Assembly: GCF_032362555.1 (NCBI RefSeq)
Contig: NC_083534.1
Coordinates: 3,395,001 to 3,459,000, forward strand
Length of the DNA stretch: 64,000 nt
Direction of reading: 5' to 3'
Source: Amyelois transitella
Lineage: Eukaryota > Arthropoda > Insecta > Lepidoptera > Pyralidae
The notes beneath the pieces were generated by a model. It was given only the letters and a program-made list of their open reading frames with translations, had not been told where the DNA came from and did no database searches. The position numbers were made by a program, and so were the translations under genes. The stretch's first letter is position 1. Every line of letters starts with the position of its first letter. This document shows, in pieces, positions 1-10,757 of the stretch.

Positions 1-405
1 TGAAAAGACTACCATAAAGACAGCCACGTTCAGCTGTTTGGCTATCGCATTTGGACAGTCATGAAAAGACTACCATAAAGACAGCCACGTTCAGCTGTTT
101 GGCTATCGCATTTGGACAGTCATGAAAAGACTACCATAAAGACAGCCACGTTCAGCTGTTTGGCTATCGCATTTGGACAGTCATGAAAAGACTACCATAA
201 AGACAGCCACGTTCAGCTGTTTGGCTATCGCATTTGGACAGTCTTGAAAAGACTACCATAAAGACAGCCACGTTCAGCTGTTTGGCTATCGCATTTGGAC
301 AGTCTTGAAAAGACTACCATAAAGACAGCCACGTTCAGCTGTTTGGCTATCGCATTTGGACAGTCTTGAAAAGACAGCCACGTTCAGCTGTTTGGCTATC
401 GCATT
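1..405. repeat. 61-bp tandem satellite, about 6.5 units
   Basis: Units start at 1, 62, 123 and so on with a 61-bp period and very few differences. The last unit is internally shortened. Each unit contains the GCCACGTTCAGCTGTTTGGCT segment of the interspersed family called R1 below, so the array probably arose by amplification of an R1 fragment. It runs off the left edge, so its full size is unknown. It lies in the intron next to the transferrin exon at 433-560. Confidence 0.95.
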
Positions 406-432
406 TGTAATATAAATAGGATTCGTACTCAC

Positions 433-560
433 TAGACCTGCTCCTCATTTCGTTTGTGACCAGCACGTCGATCTTCGCCCACTGGGCTGCCACCAGGTCT
501 TCGGGGCTGAACACTCCGAAGTCTACTGAACCTTTGCTGATGCGACGAAGGCAGTCCAGT
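433..560 (-). CDS. Transferrin-family gene, third coding exon (partial gene)
   Basis: Read on the minus strand, this exon follows a TCCTTTCCAG acceptor and ends at a strong GTGAGT donor (432-427). It encodes 42 codons beginning LDCLRRISKGSVDFGVF and continuing SPEDLVAAQWAKIDVLVTNE. This is the N-lobe start of transferrin/melanotransferrin proteins, which bind ferric iron outside cells or at membranes. Phase 2 in and phase 1 out fits the exon at 1451-1559. Where Tsf1-type proteins have an aspartate iron ligand in a V-D-P-E-D context, this protein reads F-S-P-E-D, so the ligand may be missing; that comparison is from memory of the family. The downstream exons lie beyond position 1. Confidence 0.85.
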
Positions 561-564
561 CTGG

Positions 565-805
565 AAAGGATAGAATAGAATAGATTTGTTTTCAAAATTG
601 GATACAAAGTATTAGTTATTGATGTCACATAGTCCATTCTGGAAAGGATAGAATAGAATAGATTTATTTTCAAAATTGGATACAAGGTATCACTTATTGA
701 CGTCACATAACTTAAATCTAATTATAACTACTATCCCGCTTCTAAAGCACATGTGTAGAAGAAGCGGAGGAACAAACTACACTGCAGCATTTTTATCGGA
801 CGTCA
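565..805 (-). repeat. SINE-like family R2 copy with duplicated tail
   Basis: R2 runs from GCTGCAGTGTAGTTTGTTCCGCC to a tail of (TATTC)n. This copy is in the same orientation as the transferrin gene. Its tail, with the adjacent TCCTTTCCAG, occurs twice (about 561-595 and 638-672). The inner tail supplies the pyrimidine tract of the transferrin exon acceptor at 561-562. Confidence 0.8.
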
Positions 806-931
806 AGCCCATCGCCTAAAAAAGAATCCCAAGTTTGTAAGCCTATCTCTTAGTCGCCTTTTACGACATCCATGGGAAAGAGTTGGAGTGGTCCTATTCT
901 TTTTTGTATTGGTGCCGGGAACCACACGGCA
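806..931 (-). repeat. R1 interspersed element, 5' half
   Basis: R1 is a non-autonomous element of about 260 bp. In its own orientation it begins GTGCCGTGTGGTTCCCGGCAC, which folds into a hairpin, and ends with a GACGTGATTATATGTATGTATG tail. This copy holds the hairpin end only. A further fragment of the same end lies at 1004-1024. Confidence 0.85.
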
Positions 932-1450
932 AATTTTAAATTTTTATTTATATTGTTAATTTAATTATGGATGACCATGGTCTCCAGCCCCCAAAACTGT
1001 TTAAGTGCTGGGAACCATACGGCACTATAAAAACAAATACCGTAAAAACCTTTCCTTTTTGCCATTTAATTTCTAGTTAAAAAAAAATGTTATGGGTGGA
1101 CAACCCTTATCACTAAGGGGTATGAAAAATAGATATAAGCCAATTCTCAGACCTACTCAAAATGCTCACATAACTTCACGAGAATCGGTCAAGCCGTTTC
1201 GGAGTAGTACCTACGGGAACGAACATTTACGAGAATTTTATATACATACAAAGATATTGTTGTGAAAAGGTGGACTGTATGATTAGATTAAATAAAATTA
1301 GATATTATAATGAAAAATGACAAAACTTGTGAACAGTCGAAATGGTACTTTTTATTGGACATTAGTGACAGACATAAAAAATTAAAGAAAACATAAGGGA
1401 AACAAAAAAGGTTGTCATAAAAATAGTTCACAACAGATATCAGTACTAAC

Positions 1451-1559
1451 CTGTCTGTTCCAAGCACACACTCGATACCCGACTTCTCCCGATCTAAAAC
1501 AGGACAGTGCCGGGCCGCGCGCTTGTACGCCCCTCGCCCTTCGACCACGCATAGTCGCA
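1451..1559 (-). CDS. Transferrin-family gene, second coding exon
   Basis: After a TTTAATTTCAG acceptor the minus strand reads TG then 35 codons beginning RLCVVEGRGAYKRAARHC and ending GIECVLGTD, with a GTTAGT donor. The Arg-Leu-Cys-Val start followed by C-P and E-C cysteines is the standard opening of a transferrin N-lobe. Phase 2 out joins the exon at 433-560 through an Arg codon. Phase 2 in (two leading bases) joins the signal-peptide exon at 6505-6589 through a Leu codon. The subtype is most like insect Tsf2/Tsf3 rather than Tsf1, but this is not decided. Confidence 0.88.
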
Positions 1560-2650
1560 CTGAAATTAAAAAAAAAAATAAAAAAAATCATAGGCAGGAG
1601 CTATTGATTAATTTGTATAGAAAAATAAAGTATTTTTGTTAGTTTGTTAGTAAAACTGTGGTCTGATAACTTTTATTATAATTATTAAATTTAATGAATT
1701 AATTAAAATAATGTTTATTGAAATGCTATAATTATTGGTTAATGATTAATAATTAATTAAAATTTAATAATTTTAATTAATTTATTTCGCGATTATCCAA
1801 TCGGTAGTTAATTATAAAGAGACAACAAACAAACAAATAACTTTTGCATTTATACTTATTAGTTAGGATTTATAATAGACACCTTTACCCCAAAGTGCGT
1901 TCGTCAAGGCCAAAAATATATTAAGTCAAAATTAATAATTATGTAGGCATTTAAGTAGGTATAGTATTTATATGAAAAAATTAATTAAAATTTGACCCAA
2001 AACCTCTACACAGCCTTGGAACGGATTTAAGTAGATACCTCATTTATTCATTCATACTGCACTATTGTCTTAGCTTGACAGGTAAAAAATTATAATCCAT
2101 TGATCGCCTACGCTTGTCCCTAATCGTTTAGTAAATTAATCGATCAAATTATGTGTTTAGCATCGCCTACTTACAAAGTAAAATGATTGGGTAATCTTTA
2201 ACTGCTCATACATAATGCAATTATTAATTTAGAAGTTTAATTTACAGCGAAATGGAAATCTATCTATCTAATATATTTAAACGAGCAATTCTTTTTTTTT
2301 TTATTTATTATCATTCCAAAAAAAAAACATCAATTACAATGGTACACATAATGCATTAGGTTAAAACCACAAAGGTTTGTTGTGTACTAATGCAGTACAT
2401 ACTTGCAATGCTTGTATATATATAATCAGGATCTCGGAAACGGCTCCAACGATTTTCATGAAAGTTACAGATTAGGGGCTTTTCGGTTCAAGGAATCGAT
2501 TTATCAAGGTCCTAGGTTCGAGAAAAGCTCGGTTCCCAAGATATACATATAATCATTTTAAAAACCGCGTTTTGAGAAACTATATCAGCGCCCGTCTCTG
2601 GCAGACCGAGCAAAGCTCGGTCAACCGGGTACTTAGTTTAATACCAGTAG

Positions 2651-2803
2651 AAAAAAAGAATTGTACCACTCCGTCTCTTTCCCATGGATGTCGTAAAAGG
2701 CGACTAAGTGATAGGCTTACAAACTTGGGATTATTTTTTAGGCGATGGGCTAGCAACCTGTCACTATTTGAATCTCAATTCTATCATTAGGCCAAATAGC
2801 TGA
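2651..2803 (+). repeat. R1 element, central part
   Basis: Matches R1 from the ACCACTCC..CCCATGGATGTCGTAAAAGGCG region to AATAGCTGAA. Both ends are missing. Confidence 0.75.
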
Positions 2804-3111
2804 AAAGCACTTAAAGGTGATTATATATGCATTTGCAATGACGCGAAGGAAGGAAACAGGAAAAATAAATGCGAGTTAATTTATTTGACAACTTGATTAC
2901 TTGTAAACTAGAAATAGTTGGGTAAAACATTCAACGGTCACGTGATCATCACCTATGTAGGTAAAACCAGAGGTAATCATCATCCTGTAATATGTCCGGG
3001 TTACATCCTCATCACTCTGGAGAGTCACCCCCTTTTTAAGCCCCTCTCCCCCTTTTTTGCAATTAAAATGAGGGCGTTCTTCATCAGGGTCAACTCAACC
3101 TCTTCTTGTAA

Positions 3112-3395
3112 CTCCTGGCTTTAGTCCCGGTTGCATCCTCACCACTCTGGAGAGGAGCCCGGGGTATGCCTTTGACCATGGATCCTGGATTGGGTGAGTC
3201 AGGGTTTTACACGAAGCGACTCCCGTCTGACCTCCTGGTGGACCTGGTGTTCTTTGAATAAATTCTTTTTACTTTTACTTTTACTTTTTACTTTTTACCT
3301 CCGCAACCTTTGCAGGGGAACCTAACCCGTATCGGATCGATCATGGTTACATCCACTCGCTTGAATGTGCAGGTTTCCTCACGATGTTTTCTGTG
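3112..3395 (+). repeat. R3 interspersed repeat
   Basis: R3 reads CTTTAGTCCCGGTTGCATCC, then CTCTGGAGAGGAGCC, TTTGACCATGGATCCTGGAT, GACCTCCGCAACCTTTGCAG and GAATGTGCAGGTTTCCTCAC. Four long copies occur in the window (here, 4490, 9176 and 48795). Its class is not known to me. Confidence 0.75.
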
Positions 3396-3426
3396 GTAAG
3401 TTTTATTTATTGTGGAGTAAAGATTA

Positions 3427-3811
3427 TCTATACTAATTTTATAAAGCTGAAGAGTTTGAAAGAAAGAAAGAAAGAAAAATATTTTATTTGATATCACAAA
3501 CTTAACTATACTAAGTAACAGATTTTACAATTTGTGCGTTTTTGTGAATATCAAAAAGTTATCATTATCATTGTTTGTTTGTTTGAACGCGCTAATCTCA
3601 GGAACTACTGGTTCGAATTAAAAAATTCTTTTTGCGTTGAATAGACCATTTATCGAGGAAGGCTTTAGGCTATATAACATCACGCTGTAACCATAAGGAG
3701 CAAAGAAATAATGGAAAATGTGAAAGAAACGGGGAAAATTATTCAACCTTGAGAGCTTCAATGATGCCCAAAATAACTATTCCACGCGGACGAAGTCGCG
3801 GGCACAGCTAG
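3427..3811 (+). mobile_element. Helitron, lepidopteran non-autonomous type, with an insert
   Basis: Starts TCTATACTAATTTTATAAAG after A and ends GCACAGCTAG before T. A (GAAA)n stretch and about 100 bp of unrelated AT-rich sequence interrupt it near its 5' end. Confidence 0.85.
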
Positions 3812-3924
3812 TCAAGATTCAAACGAATTTACTTATTGTAGACAAAAATAAACATAAGTACACTTATTAGCATATATTTTCCTGACACGTTAAAAATATC
3901 ACGTCACACACAGCCTGGGTTTCT

Positions 3925-4056
3925 ATCACTATTTGAATCTCAATTCTATTATCAAGCTAAAAGGCTGAACGTGGCCTATCAGCCTTTTTAAGACTGTTCG
4001 GCTCTGTCTATCCCGCAGGAGATATAAGTATACGTGATTATATGTATGTATGTATT
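3925..4056 (+). repeat. R1 element, 3' half with (ATGT)n tail
   Basis: Runs from the CACTATTTGAATCTCAATTC segment to the GTGATTATATGTATGTATG tail. Confidence 0.75.
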
Positions 4057-4489
4057 ATTGTATAATGAAGGGAAAGGTCAATAAACTATATAGTTTCATC
4101 TTTATATCTAACGGGGTAGACATAACCAATAGTCCTGAAAATATTAGCGCAGCTCGTAAAGTAAATGATTTAAAATGTGCTACAAAAAGACAAGCTTCCT
4201 CATATTTTCAGTAAATAACTGGAACAAAAAATTACAGTTCTGAGTAACATACTCGTAACAAGGTTTAGTAACCGGCGCGGGCGCAGGTATTCCCCATACA
4301 ACTTGTGTGTTGTGAAACAAGTTTCCTCATTAATAATCCTTCTTTCCTTATGCCTTGAGGTTGCCGGCATTTAAAATTAGAAAGAAATGAAAATTTTTTC
4401 CTTATTTAATTAAAAACTTTACTTATAGAAAGGATTTAAAACAACCACAAAACTTCTTTTTTGACTAGTGTGGGGAAAAAAATCTTTTT

Positions 4490-4705
4490 CCTCCTGGCTT
4501 TAGTCCCGGTTCTATCCTCAACGCTCTGGAGAGGAGCCGGGGTATGCCTTTGACCATGGATCCTGGATTGGGCGAGTCAGGTTTTTACACGAAGCAACTC
4601 CCATCTGACCTCCGCAACCCTTGCAGGTAAACCTAACCCGTATTGAATCGACCATGGTTACACATCCAGTCGCCTGAATGTGCAGGTTTTCTTCCTCGCG
4701 ATGGG
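4490..4705 (+). repeat. R3 interspersed repeat
   Basis: Second R3 copy, from CTGGCTTTAGTCCCGGTTC to GAATGTGCAGGTTTTCTTCC. Confidence 0.75.
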
Positions 4706-4775
4706 AGGAGACGATTATTTTGAGTTAAAAATTTTTAATGGCTATTTTTCTTTATTCAATAAGTTATCTATCTTC

Positions 4776-4967
4776 TAAATATCACTACATAGTATAAAAC
4801 AAAGTCGCTATTTTAGTCTGTTTGTCTGTATGCTTAAATCTTTAAAATTACGCAACGGATTTTGATGCGGTTTTTTGTAACAGGTAGAGTGATTCAAGAG
4901 GAAGGTTTTTATGTATAATTTTTTCCGAATTTTGCACCCGTGCGAAGCCGGGGTGGGTCGCTAGTAA
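4776..4967 (+). mobile_element. Diverged Helitron-like element
   Basis: Contains CTACATAGTATAAAACAAAG near the 5' side and ends GCCGGGGTGGGTCGCTAG before T, the CTAG terminus of Helitrons. The 5' boundary is approximate. Confidence 0.5.
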
Positions 4968-5430
4968 AAGTATAAAGTGAATGACTGACTGACATATTAA
5001 CACTCGGCTCAAACCGCTGAGTTTAGAAACCTTGAAATTTGGCGTGTAGGTTCTAATATGTGGTCTAGGAAACCGCTGGGTCTAGACTTGAAATTTGGCG
5101 TGTATAAGGTCTAGGGCTGCACTAAGAGAGGATTTCCCAAAATTCCCGCGGGAATGTGTATTATGGTGATTTTATTGTTGAATGCGGGTGTCCCCTAGTG
5201 TTTGCTATTATAAAATAAATTAAAATACTTAAGTTTTTAAGTAGCAATCAATTTATATTATTCGAGTGCTATGTAAGATACTCCGTATTGATGCAAAATT
5301 ATATAAAAAAGATGACCACAGTCCGGTTTTGTGACCTTGGCGGTGGCCGCGTGACCTCACAATGTTTCACAAGTAAATAATGTGTGTTCAATTTCCTTAA
5401 GACAATAGTGGTTTGTCGTGATAAATCTTC

Positions 5431-5528
5431 TACATACATACATAAAATCACGCCTCTTTCCTGGAGGGGTAGGCAGATACTACATCTTCCCACTTACCAC
5501 GATCCCAGCATACTTTCCCTTAATCCAC
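5431..5528 (-). mobile_element. RTE-like LINE 3' end fragment
   Basis: The inverse of the tail CTACCCCTCC..GAGGCGTGATTTTATGTATG, preceded by a CGTGGTAAGTGGGAAGATGT-like segment, as at the end of the LINE at 44636-45700. Confidence 0.7.
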
Positions 5529-6504
5529 ACAGAAGTATGTATATATATGTATATATAATATAAATATAATGTTTCATTTTTAATTTACCTACGAAGAACT
5601 TGGTTTGATTTTACGTATTTTTTTTACCCGCATATTCGCCTTAACTAAGTATAAACCGATTTTGATAACTACCAAATTATATTTTGTTAGAAAGGAATAA
5701 AGGCCAAGAGCGGCTTCCAAGGTTGTCTCATAAATAAATTCATTACGTCAATATTTTATTGGAATTTGGGAAAAATTCAGGAGATAAATAAATAAATAAA
5801 TCATTTAGGTATCTACGATTTACAGGACCTACAAAATTTATAAATTTATTATGAGTTTTGTTTCTTTTTTCTCTTTTTTTTTTGTTATAATGACAAAAAA
5901 TAAAAACATGTTAAAACATTTAAAACTTTTAGATAAATTTGTTCTCGAAATACTGTTAAAAAAATAATAATTACAAAATTATATACATATTAGATAGTAT
6001 CTACCTAAATAAGGCAGTTTCGGTATTATTTACGTTCGTTATTTTTTTTTTTTTGGCGGACGTGCTGACTTTTCAGTATCCGATTCCTAATTTAAAAATT
6101 CAAGAAGAAGAACAGTGTATGGGTGATTAAAATATTGAGTAACCACAGATTTTACCAAAAGCACAATTTTTTCTATATCTGTGCCATATTTCATGAAAAT
6201 CAGTCCAGTAGTTTTGGACCTTTTTTGGTTACAAACATACAAAAATATGTACAAATCTTTTCTCTTTATTAATGGTGTGGATATGGATGAAGGCAATAAA
6301 AGTGTATAATACCTAATTAGCCCTAGGCTAACGTGTATACCTATAATTATTAACACAATTTTCAAGTATAGGTATTATACCAGTTTACAGTTTTCTATAA
6401 AAAAAAGTTTACTTTAAATTTTTCAAGTTTTTTAAGCAGTGTCATTTTATTTCCTTGTTTTAATTTATTAGTAGGTAGGTTTTTCAAAAATGGTATATTC
6501 TTAC

Positions 6505-6589
6505 AGTTTCCATTAGTTCCTGAACCGGTCCCTTGTGAATGAACACCACTCAAAAAATACACAAAAAATATCACAGCTAATTTTGGCAT
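6505..6589 (-). CDS. Transferrin-family gene, first coding exon (signal peptide)
   Basis: ATG at 6589 opens MPKLAVIFFVYFLSGVHSQ, a typical signal peptide of about 18 residues, followed by a short Gly/Ser/Thr/Asn linker. After 28 codons and one base comes a GTAAGA donor (6504-6499). One base out plus the two bases that open the 1451-1559 exon gives a Leu codon and then RLCVVEG. The joined protein therefore starts as a secreted transferrin should. The link over 4.9 kb rests on phase agreement, donor quality and the expected signal peptide; no transcript was seen. Confidence 0.7.
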
Positions 6590-7745
6590 GTTCGCAGAAT
6601 ATTAAAAAAAAATTGATTAAAAAAAAGTTCTCAAGTTCGCGCCAAAAGTCACGTCATTTGTAAATATTTTTTTAATTGATTAACTTTTTATTAGGACGAA
6701 GCCACACGTCGCCCTTATGCTTATATTAAATGCGAACTGAGTATGTATTCAAGGCAGTATGGTCTTGAAACAACAATATTACAAAAAGGTATAATACAAC
6801 CTGTTTTAAAAGGTCGCTTGTTTAAGCAGAAAGATAAGCATGAGTAAGTTAAGGTAAAGCCTCCTGAATTTACCAGTTTTGTTGCAATATTTTGGGGTTT
6901 TTCGAATACAAATTAGTTTTGACGTAATAGTTAATCACTGTTTAATGATGTAAGCAAGTCAGAGAGCATTTCAATAAATAATAACGAAAAACGGTATAAA
7001 AGTAGGCAGTTTAACTGCCTCTTGATTACCGAATTGTCTAAACAATCAAATATTGCAGTATATAATAGCGTCATCCATTGTTCATACAAACTAGATGCAG
7101 AGGTTGATAAATCTGGCAAACAATTGTGTTGGTTTATTTAATGAACAGATGAATTTGCCCTAAACTTGTACCTACAAAATAAAGATAAGAAAGTGGTTTG
7201 TGATTATTTTTTGATCTTGATCAATATCGTTTACATATACCTACATCAATTACACCTGTGTGGCGAGGGCATGAGTCTGTGGTCTAATGGTTAAGGTACT
7301 CAATATTCATCTTTCCTCACATGGTAGACCCATGGAAATTTCTATTGAAATAAGTAGCACATTTGTACTACAATATTGCGTGATGATGCACAGGTTTATC
7401 CAATGGCCCATTTAGATTCGAAATAAGGCGCTCCTTTCCCGAAGAGTGAGGACCTAACCAGAACACCAGGATAATGGCTAGTAAGTGGCGTGTCGGAAAA
7501 AACTTAAAGTAGTTACTTAGTTACATTTAGGTGGGTAAATCACGATTTCCAGACATAGCATGTGCTACGTAACATAAAAAGATTTGTTTGGGGAATTACC
7601 TCAACGGTCTATATTTTCTTCGGAAGTATGTACCTACCCTAATTTATTAATTGTGCCCTAAGTTAAATTATGATAGGTACCATTGTGTTTAAATTTGAAA
7701 GAACATTTTCAACGAATTAATTTGCCATAAGACTTTTAATATGAT
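6590..7745. other. Intergenic spacer
   Basis: AT-rich sequence upstream of the transferrin gene and downstream of the next minus-strand gene. No coding or repeat feature was recognised. Confidence 0.6.
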
Positions 7746-7751
7746 TTTATT
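7746..7751 (-). terminator. Polyadenylation signal for the basic-protein gene
   Basis: AATAAA on the minus strand, 102 bases after the stop codon of the exon at 7854-8279. Confidence 0.5.
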
Positions 7752-7853
7752 AGATATGTAAATGTAAATAAAATTATATTACACAAACAAGAAATTTTTC
7801 ACAACATTAATGCAGTAATAAGTTTGGTTTTTAAAACCGAATAAGGCGAATTT

Positions 7854-8279
7854 CTACGATACCATAGGTTCGTGTTCCATAGACGAAAAACTATGGTAGC
7901 TGCTCAATGACGGTTCTGTTGTTCCGGGATGTCTTTCCGATACAAAACTCTGCTGAGAGGAACGGCTTGGCTGTTTATAAGGCTTCCTTTTCCAAACGAC
8001 AACATCATCTTTTGTTTCGTCAGAAATTTCCGCGCCAATTTTTTGACACTGACAGCCTTTCGACTTCCATATTTTGGACAATCGGGACGATAATACTTTC
8101 CGCTTCGGATTTCTACGTTTCGCTAAACGATTCTTGATGGTCTGTGATTTTTCTTTCCCTTTCTTTCGGCCGCTGCGACGATGTGTGTATTTCGGAGTAG
8201 GAGCGTCTCTCATTTTTATTCTTTTGTCCGTTTTAGTCAAATGTAGAGCGTCTTTTCTTGACATAGTTACAGCTATTAC
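7854..8279 (-). CDS. Basic protein of unknown function, terminal exon
   Basis: A 141-codon open stretch plus stop, starting right after a TTATTTTACAG acceptor. An internal ATG is at 8264, but the frame is open to the acceptor, giving VIAVT before MSRKDALHLTK. The protein is rich in Lys/Arg in its first half (RRSGRKKGKEK, KRRNPKRK), which suggests a nuclear localisation signal, and in Ser/Glu at its end. I do not recognise a domain. Phase 0 fits the candidate first exon at 10758-10898, giving 188 residues in all. Confidence 0.55.
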   Translation of the reverse strand, partial: VIAVTMSRKDALHLTKTDKRIKMRDAPTPKYTHRRSGRKKGKEKSQTIKNRLAKRRNPKRKVLSSRLSKIWKSKGCQCQKIGAEISDETKDDVVVWKRKPYKQPSRSSQQSFVSERHPGTTEPSLSSYHSFSSMEHEPMVS

Positions 8280-8385
8280 CTGTAAAATAATGTAAAAATA
8301 AGAATGACCACCAACGCCTAGAGCAGTCTACCACCTTTTGTCCCTATTATCGTCAGTCTAAGCTCCCATATAGAATACTTATATA

Positions 8386-8586
8386 TCCTACTACTATTAT
8401 AAAGGCGAAAGTTTGTATGGATGTTTGTTACTCTTTCACGCAAAAACTACTGAACCGATTAGGTACCATGAAATTTGGTATGTAGGTAGCTGAAGACCCA
8501 GAATAACACATAGGCTACTTTTTATCCCAGAGTTCCCGCGGGATTGATAGGGTTTCCATGCGGACGAAGTAGCGGGCAGCCTCTAG
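8386..8586 (+). mobile_element. Helitron, second subfamily
   Basis: Starts TCCTACTACTATTATAAAGG, contains ACTACTGAACCGATTAGGTA, and ends GGGCAGCCTCTAG before T. The same subfamily recurs at 54593-54788 and inverted at 9745-9921. Confidence 0.8.
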
Positions 8587-9175
8587 TGCTGTAATATTCT
8601 TCGCGTGGAAACGTTCCACAGGCAATATGGAAGTCCTTTGAATACCTACATTAAAATTTGCTATGTTTTTTTTTAAGAGCTTTTAATTTTTAGTTGGCAA
8701 GAATTCCTTTGTTTGGGTGTACAGCTATTCGTGTAGAGAGGATTGCGTTGATGGATACCTGCTATTTGATCTGCTATTACGTTAGAAGATCGTTGATGAG
8801 AACTTCCTTATAGTCACGTAGGGTTTTTCACAAACGACACATGACGACGCGTCTCACCAAGGGACTAACTAAGGGAAAAACTAACTAACTCATTGGGACT
8901 AATGCAATAGACGGGTATAAGTATCTCTATTTATCGTGTCCTAAATGTCCACCATTTTGATCACAACTAAGTTTTAGCACATTGTGAAGTACATGGTTGC
9001 TTACTGCTAAATAACACGATATATCGAATCTAGTTGAAACAAAGTAGGAGGTCGCCTACGCTTTGCACCGACCAAATAAATGGGCCGGTACATTAACTAG
9101 TAGTATGATGTCTTCTAGTAGAGAAAAATAGCGAAGCATCGTGTGGAGTGCTTCTGCCCCTTCCACTTCACCTCT
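8587..9175. other. Intron or intergenic stretch without recognised features
   Basis: Sequence of mixed composition between a Helitron and an R3 copy. Nothing coding was recognised. If the two-exon model of the basic-protein gene is right, this is intronic. Confidence 0.5.
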
Positions 9176-9392
9176 TTTCCTCTTGGCTTTAGTCCGTGCA
9201 TCCTCATCTCTGGAGAGGAGCCCGTTGTATGCCTTTGACCATGGATCCTGGATTGGGTGAGTCAGGTTTTTACACGAAGCGACTACCGTCTGACCTCCGC
9301 AACCTTTGCAGGTAAACCTAACCCGCTTGGATCTATAGTTACACATCCAGTTGCCTGAATGTGCAGGTTTCCTCACAACGTTTTCCCACACT
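9176..9392 (+). repeat. R3 interspersed repeat
   Basis: Third R3 copy, with small deletions. Confidence 0.75.
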
Positions 9393-9691
9393 GTAAGACC
9401 ACGGACAATCTGTCAGGAGTGTATCGATGAAGAAGAACTGCTCATATGAGGAATTTGTGTTTGTTCTATACGAATGAAGCCTTCCTCCTCAAACTCACCC
9501 TGGAGGCAGAAGGTCTTTTGTTTAGCTCGTCGTACAACTTCGGACATGCCTGGTTGTGGCGATGGACCCGGTCTATCCTGTTGGCGCTCCGGCGCCCCCT
9601 GGCCTCGTACTCCCCATGGTGATTTGCGGAGAACTGGTCCGCTGCGTTTGGTACTTTCTGCTAAGATTAAGATGTAGTAGTTTGGGGCTGA

Positions 9692-9744
9692 ATGAGAGAG
9701 TTATGAATGTGGATGATGCGAAAGAAGTGTGCAGGGATCGTGGC
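9692..9744 (+). mobile_element. RTE-like LINE fragment (end of ORF)
   Basis: Encodes [16 protein letters not shown] in frame, the end of the LINE ORF seen at 44636-45700. It is cut off by the inverted Helitron that follows. Confidence 0.7.
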
Positions 9745-9921
9745 GTGGAATCCCGCGGGAACTTCGGTATAAAAAGCATTTGTGTAATTCTGGGTCTTCA
9801 GCTACCTACACACCAAATTTCATCGTAATCGGTTCAGTAGTTTTTGCGTGAAAGAGTAACAAACACCCATTCTGACATCCTGGCATACTCACAAACTTCC
9901 GCATTTATAATATTAGTAGGA
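9745..9921 (-). mobile_element. Helitron, second subfamily, inverted
   Basis: Inverse of the 8386-8586 element. ACTACTGAACCGATTACGAT and TCCTACTAATATTATAAATG are readable on the minus strand. The 3' end is truncated. Confidence 0.7.
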
Positions 9922-10270
9922 TGTAATTGAGGTATGAGGCAAGGCTAGTAATACCGGATTTTTGGAAACAGGTATTGACCCTGATGTGAGACCGATACCA
10001 AATGTAGTATCTGCACTGCCGGTACCGGTATTTTGCGGTCAGTATCGTTACTATACCGGTATGGGTAGCGGTAACAAATTATATTACCTCGTTTGATGTA
10101 TTCAAGAGACAATTAGCCGAGCGCATAATCTCATTTTACTGAACTTTTGCTGTTATATTTTGTTAATTAGTGTGACAATGAAATTATTATTTTTTTTTGG
10201 AAAATGAATATGATTTTGTTATAATTTACGAAAATTAGTCTAAGTAGTAGTAGAGTACCTTAATTAGGTA

Positions 10271-10438
10271 CAAACATACATATGGTCACGTCTTTATCCC
10301 TTGTGAAGAAGATAGAGCCAACAGTCTGATCAGCCACGTTCAGCTATTTGGCTTAATGATGGAATTGAGATTCAAATAGTGACAGGTTGCTAGCCCATCG
10401 CTTACAATAAGAATCCCATGATTATTAGCCTTAGGTAC
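10271..10438 (-). repeat. R1 element
   Basis: Tail half, from the (ACAT)n end to the GCCCATCGCTTACAATAAGA region. Its hairpin end is missing. Confidence 0.8.
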
Positions 10439-10475
10439 CCATATGGGAACGATATATGGAGTAGTCCCTTTTTGA

Positions 10476-10699
10476 CGGCCTCTGTGGCGCAGCGGTAGTG
10501 CGCTTGTCTGTGACACCGGAGGTCCCGGGTTCGAATCCCGGCCAGGGCATGACGAGAAAAGAACTTTTTCTGATTGACCAGGGTCTTGGATGTTTATCTA
10601 TATAAGTATTTATTATAAAATATAGTATCGTTGAGTTAGTATCTCGTAACACAAGTCTCGAACTTACTTCGTGGCTAACTCAATCTGTGTAATTTGTCC

Positions 10700-10729
<30 letters not shown>
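10476..10729 (+). mobile_element. tRNA-derived SINE, full length with poly-A
   Basis: The head has a pol III A box (TGGCGCAGCGGTAGTGC) and B box (GGGTTCGAATCC). The body includes GGTCTTGGATGTTTATCTAT and TATCTCGTAACACAAGTCTC, and the tail is A-rich. The head is tRNA-like, but the fixed body and many copies make this a SINE and not a tRNA gene. Other copies are at 16806, 34482, 35297, 43887, 48430, 51829 and 59650. Confidence 0.9.
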
Positions 10730-10731
<2 letters not shown>

Positions 10732-10757
10732 TTTTTAAAAATACCGGGATTACTAAC

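Larger units (their letters stand above)
1560..6504 (-). other. Transferrin intron 1, AT-rich with transposon relics
   Basis: No exon was recognised in these 4.9 kb. They hold R1 fragments, two copies of family R3, a Helitron, a Helitron-like element and an RTE 3' end, listed separately, plus plain AT-rich sequence. Confidence 0.7.

Noticed and set aside
1-405. Regular repeats that might suggest a CRISPR array
   Set aside because: There are no unique spacers; whole 61-bp units repeat, and the context is an insect genome.
10479-10552. Possible tRNA gene (A and B boxes, tRNA-like head)
   Set aside because: The same head with a fixed body recurs at least six times; it is a SINE.
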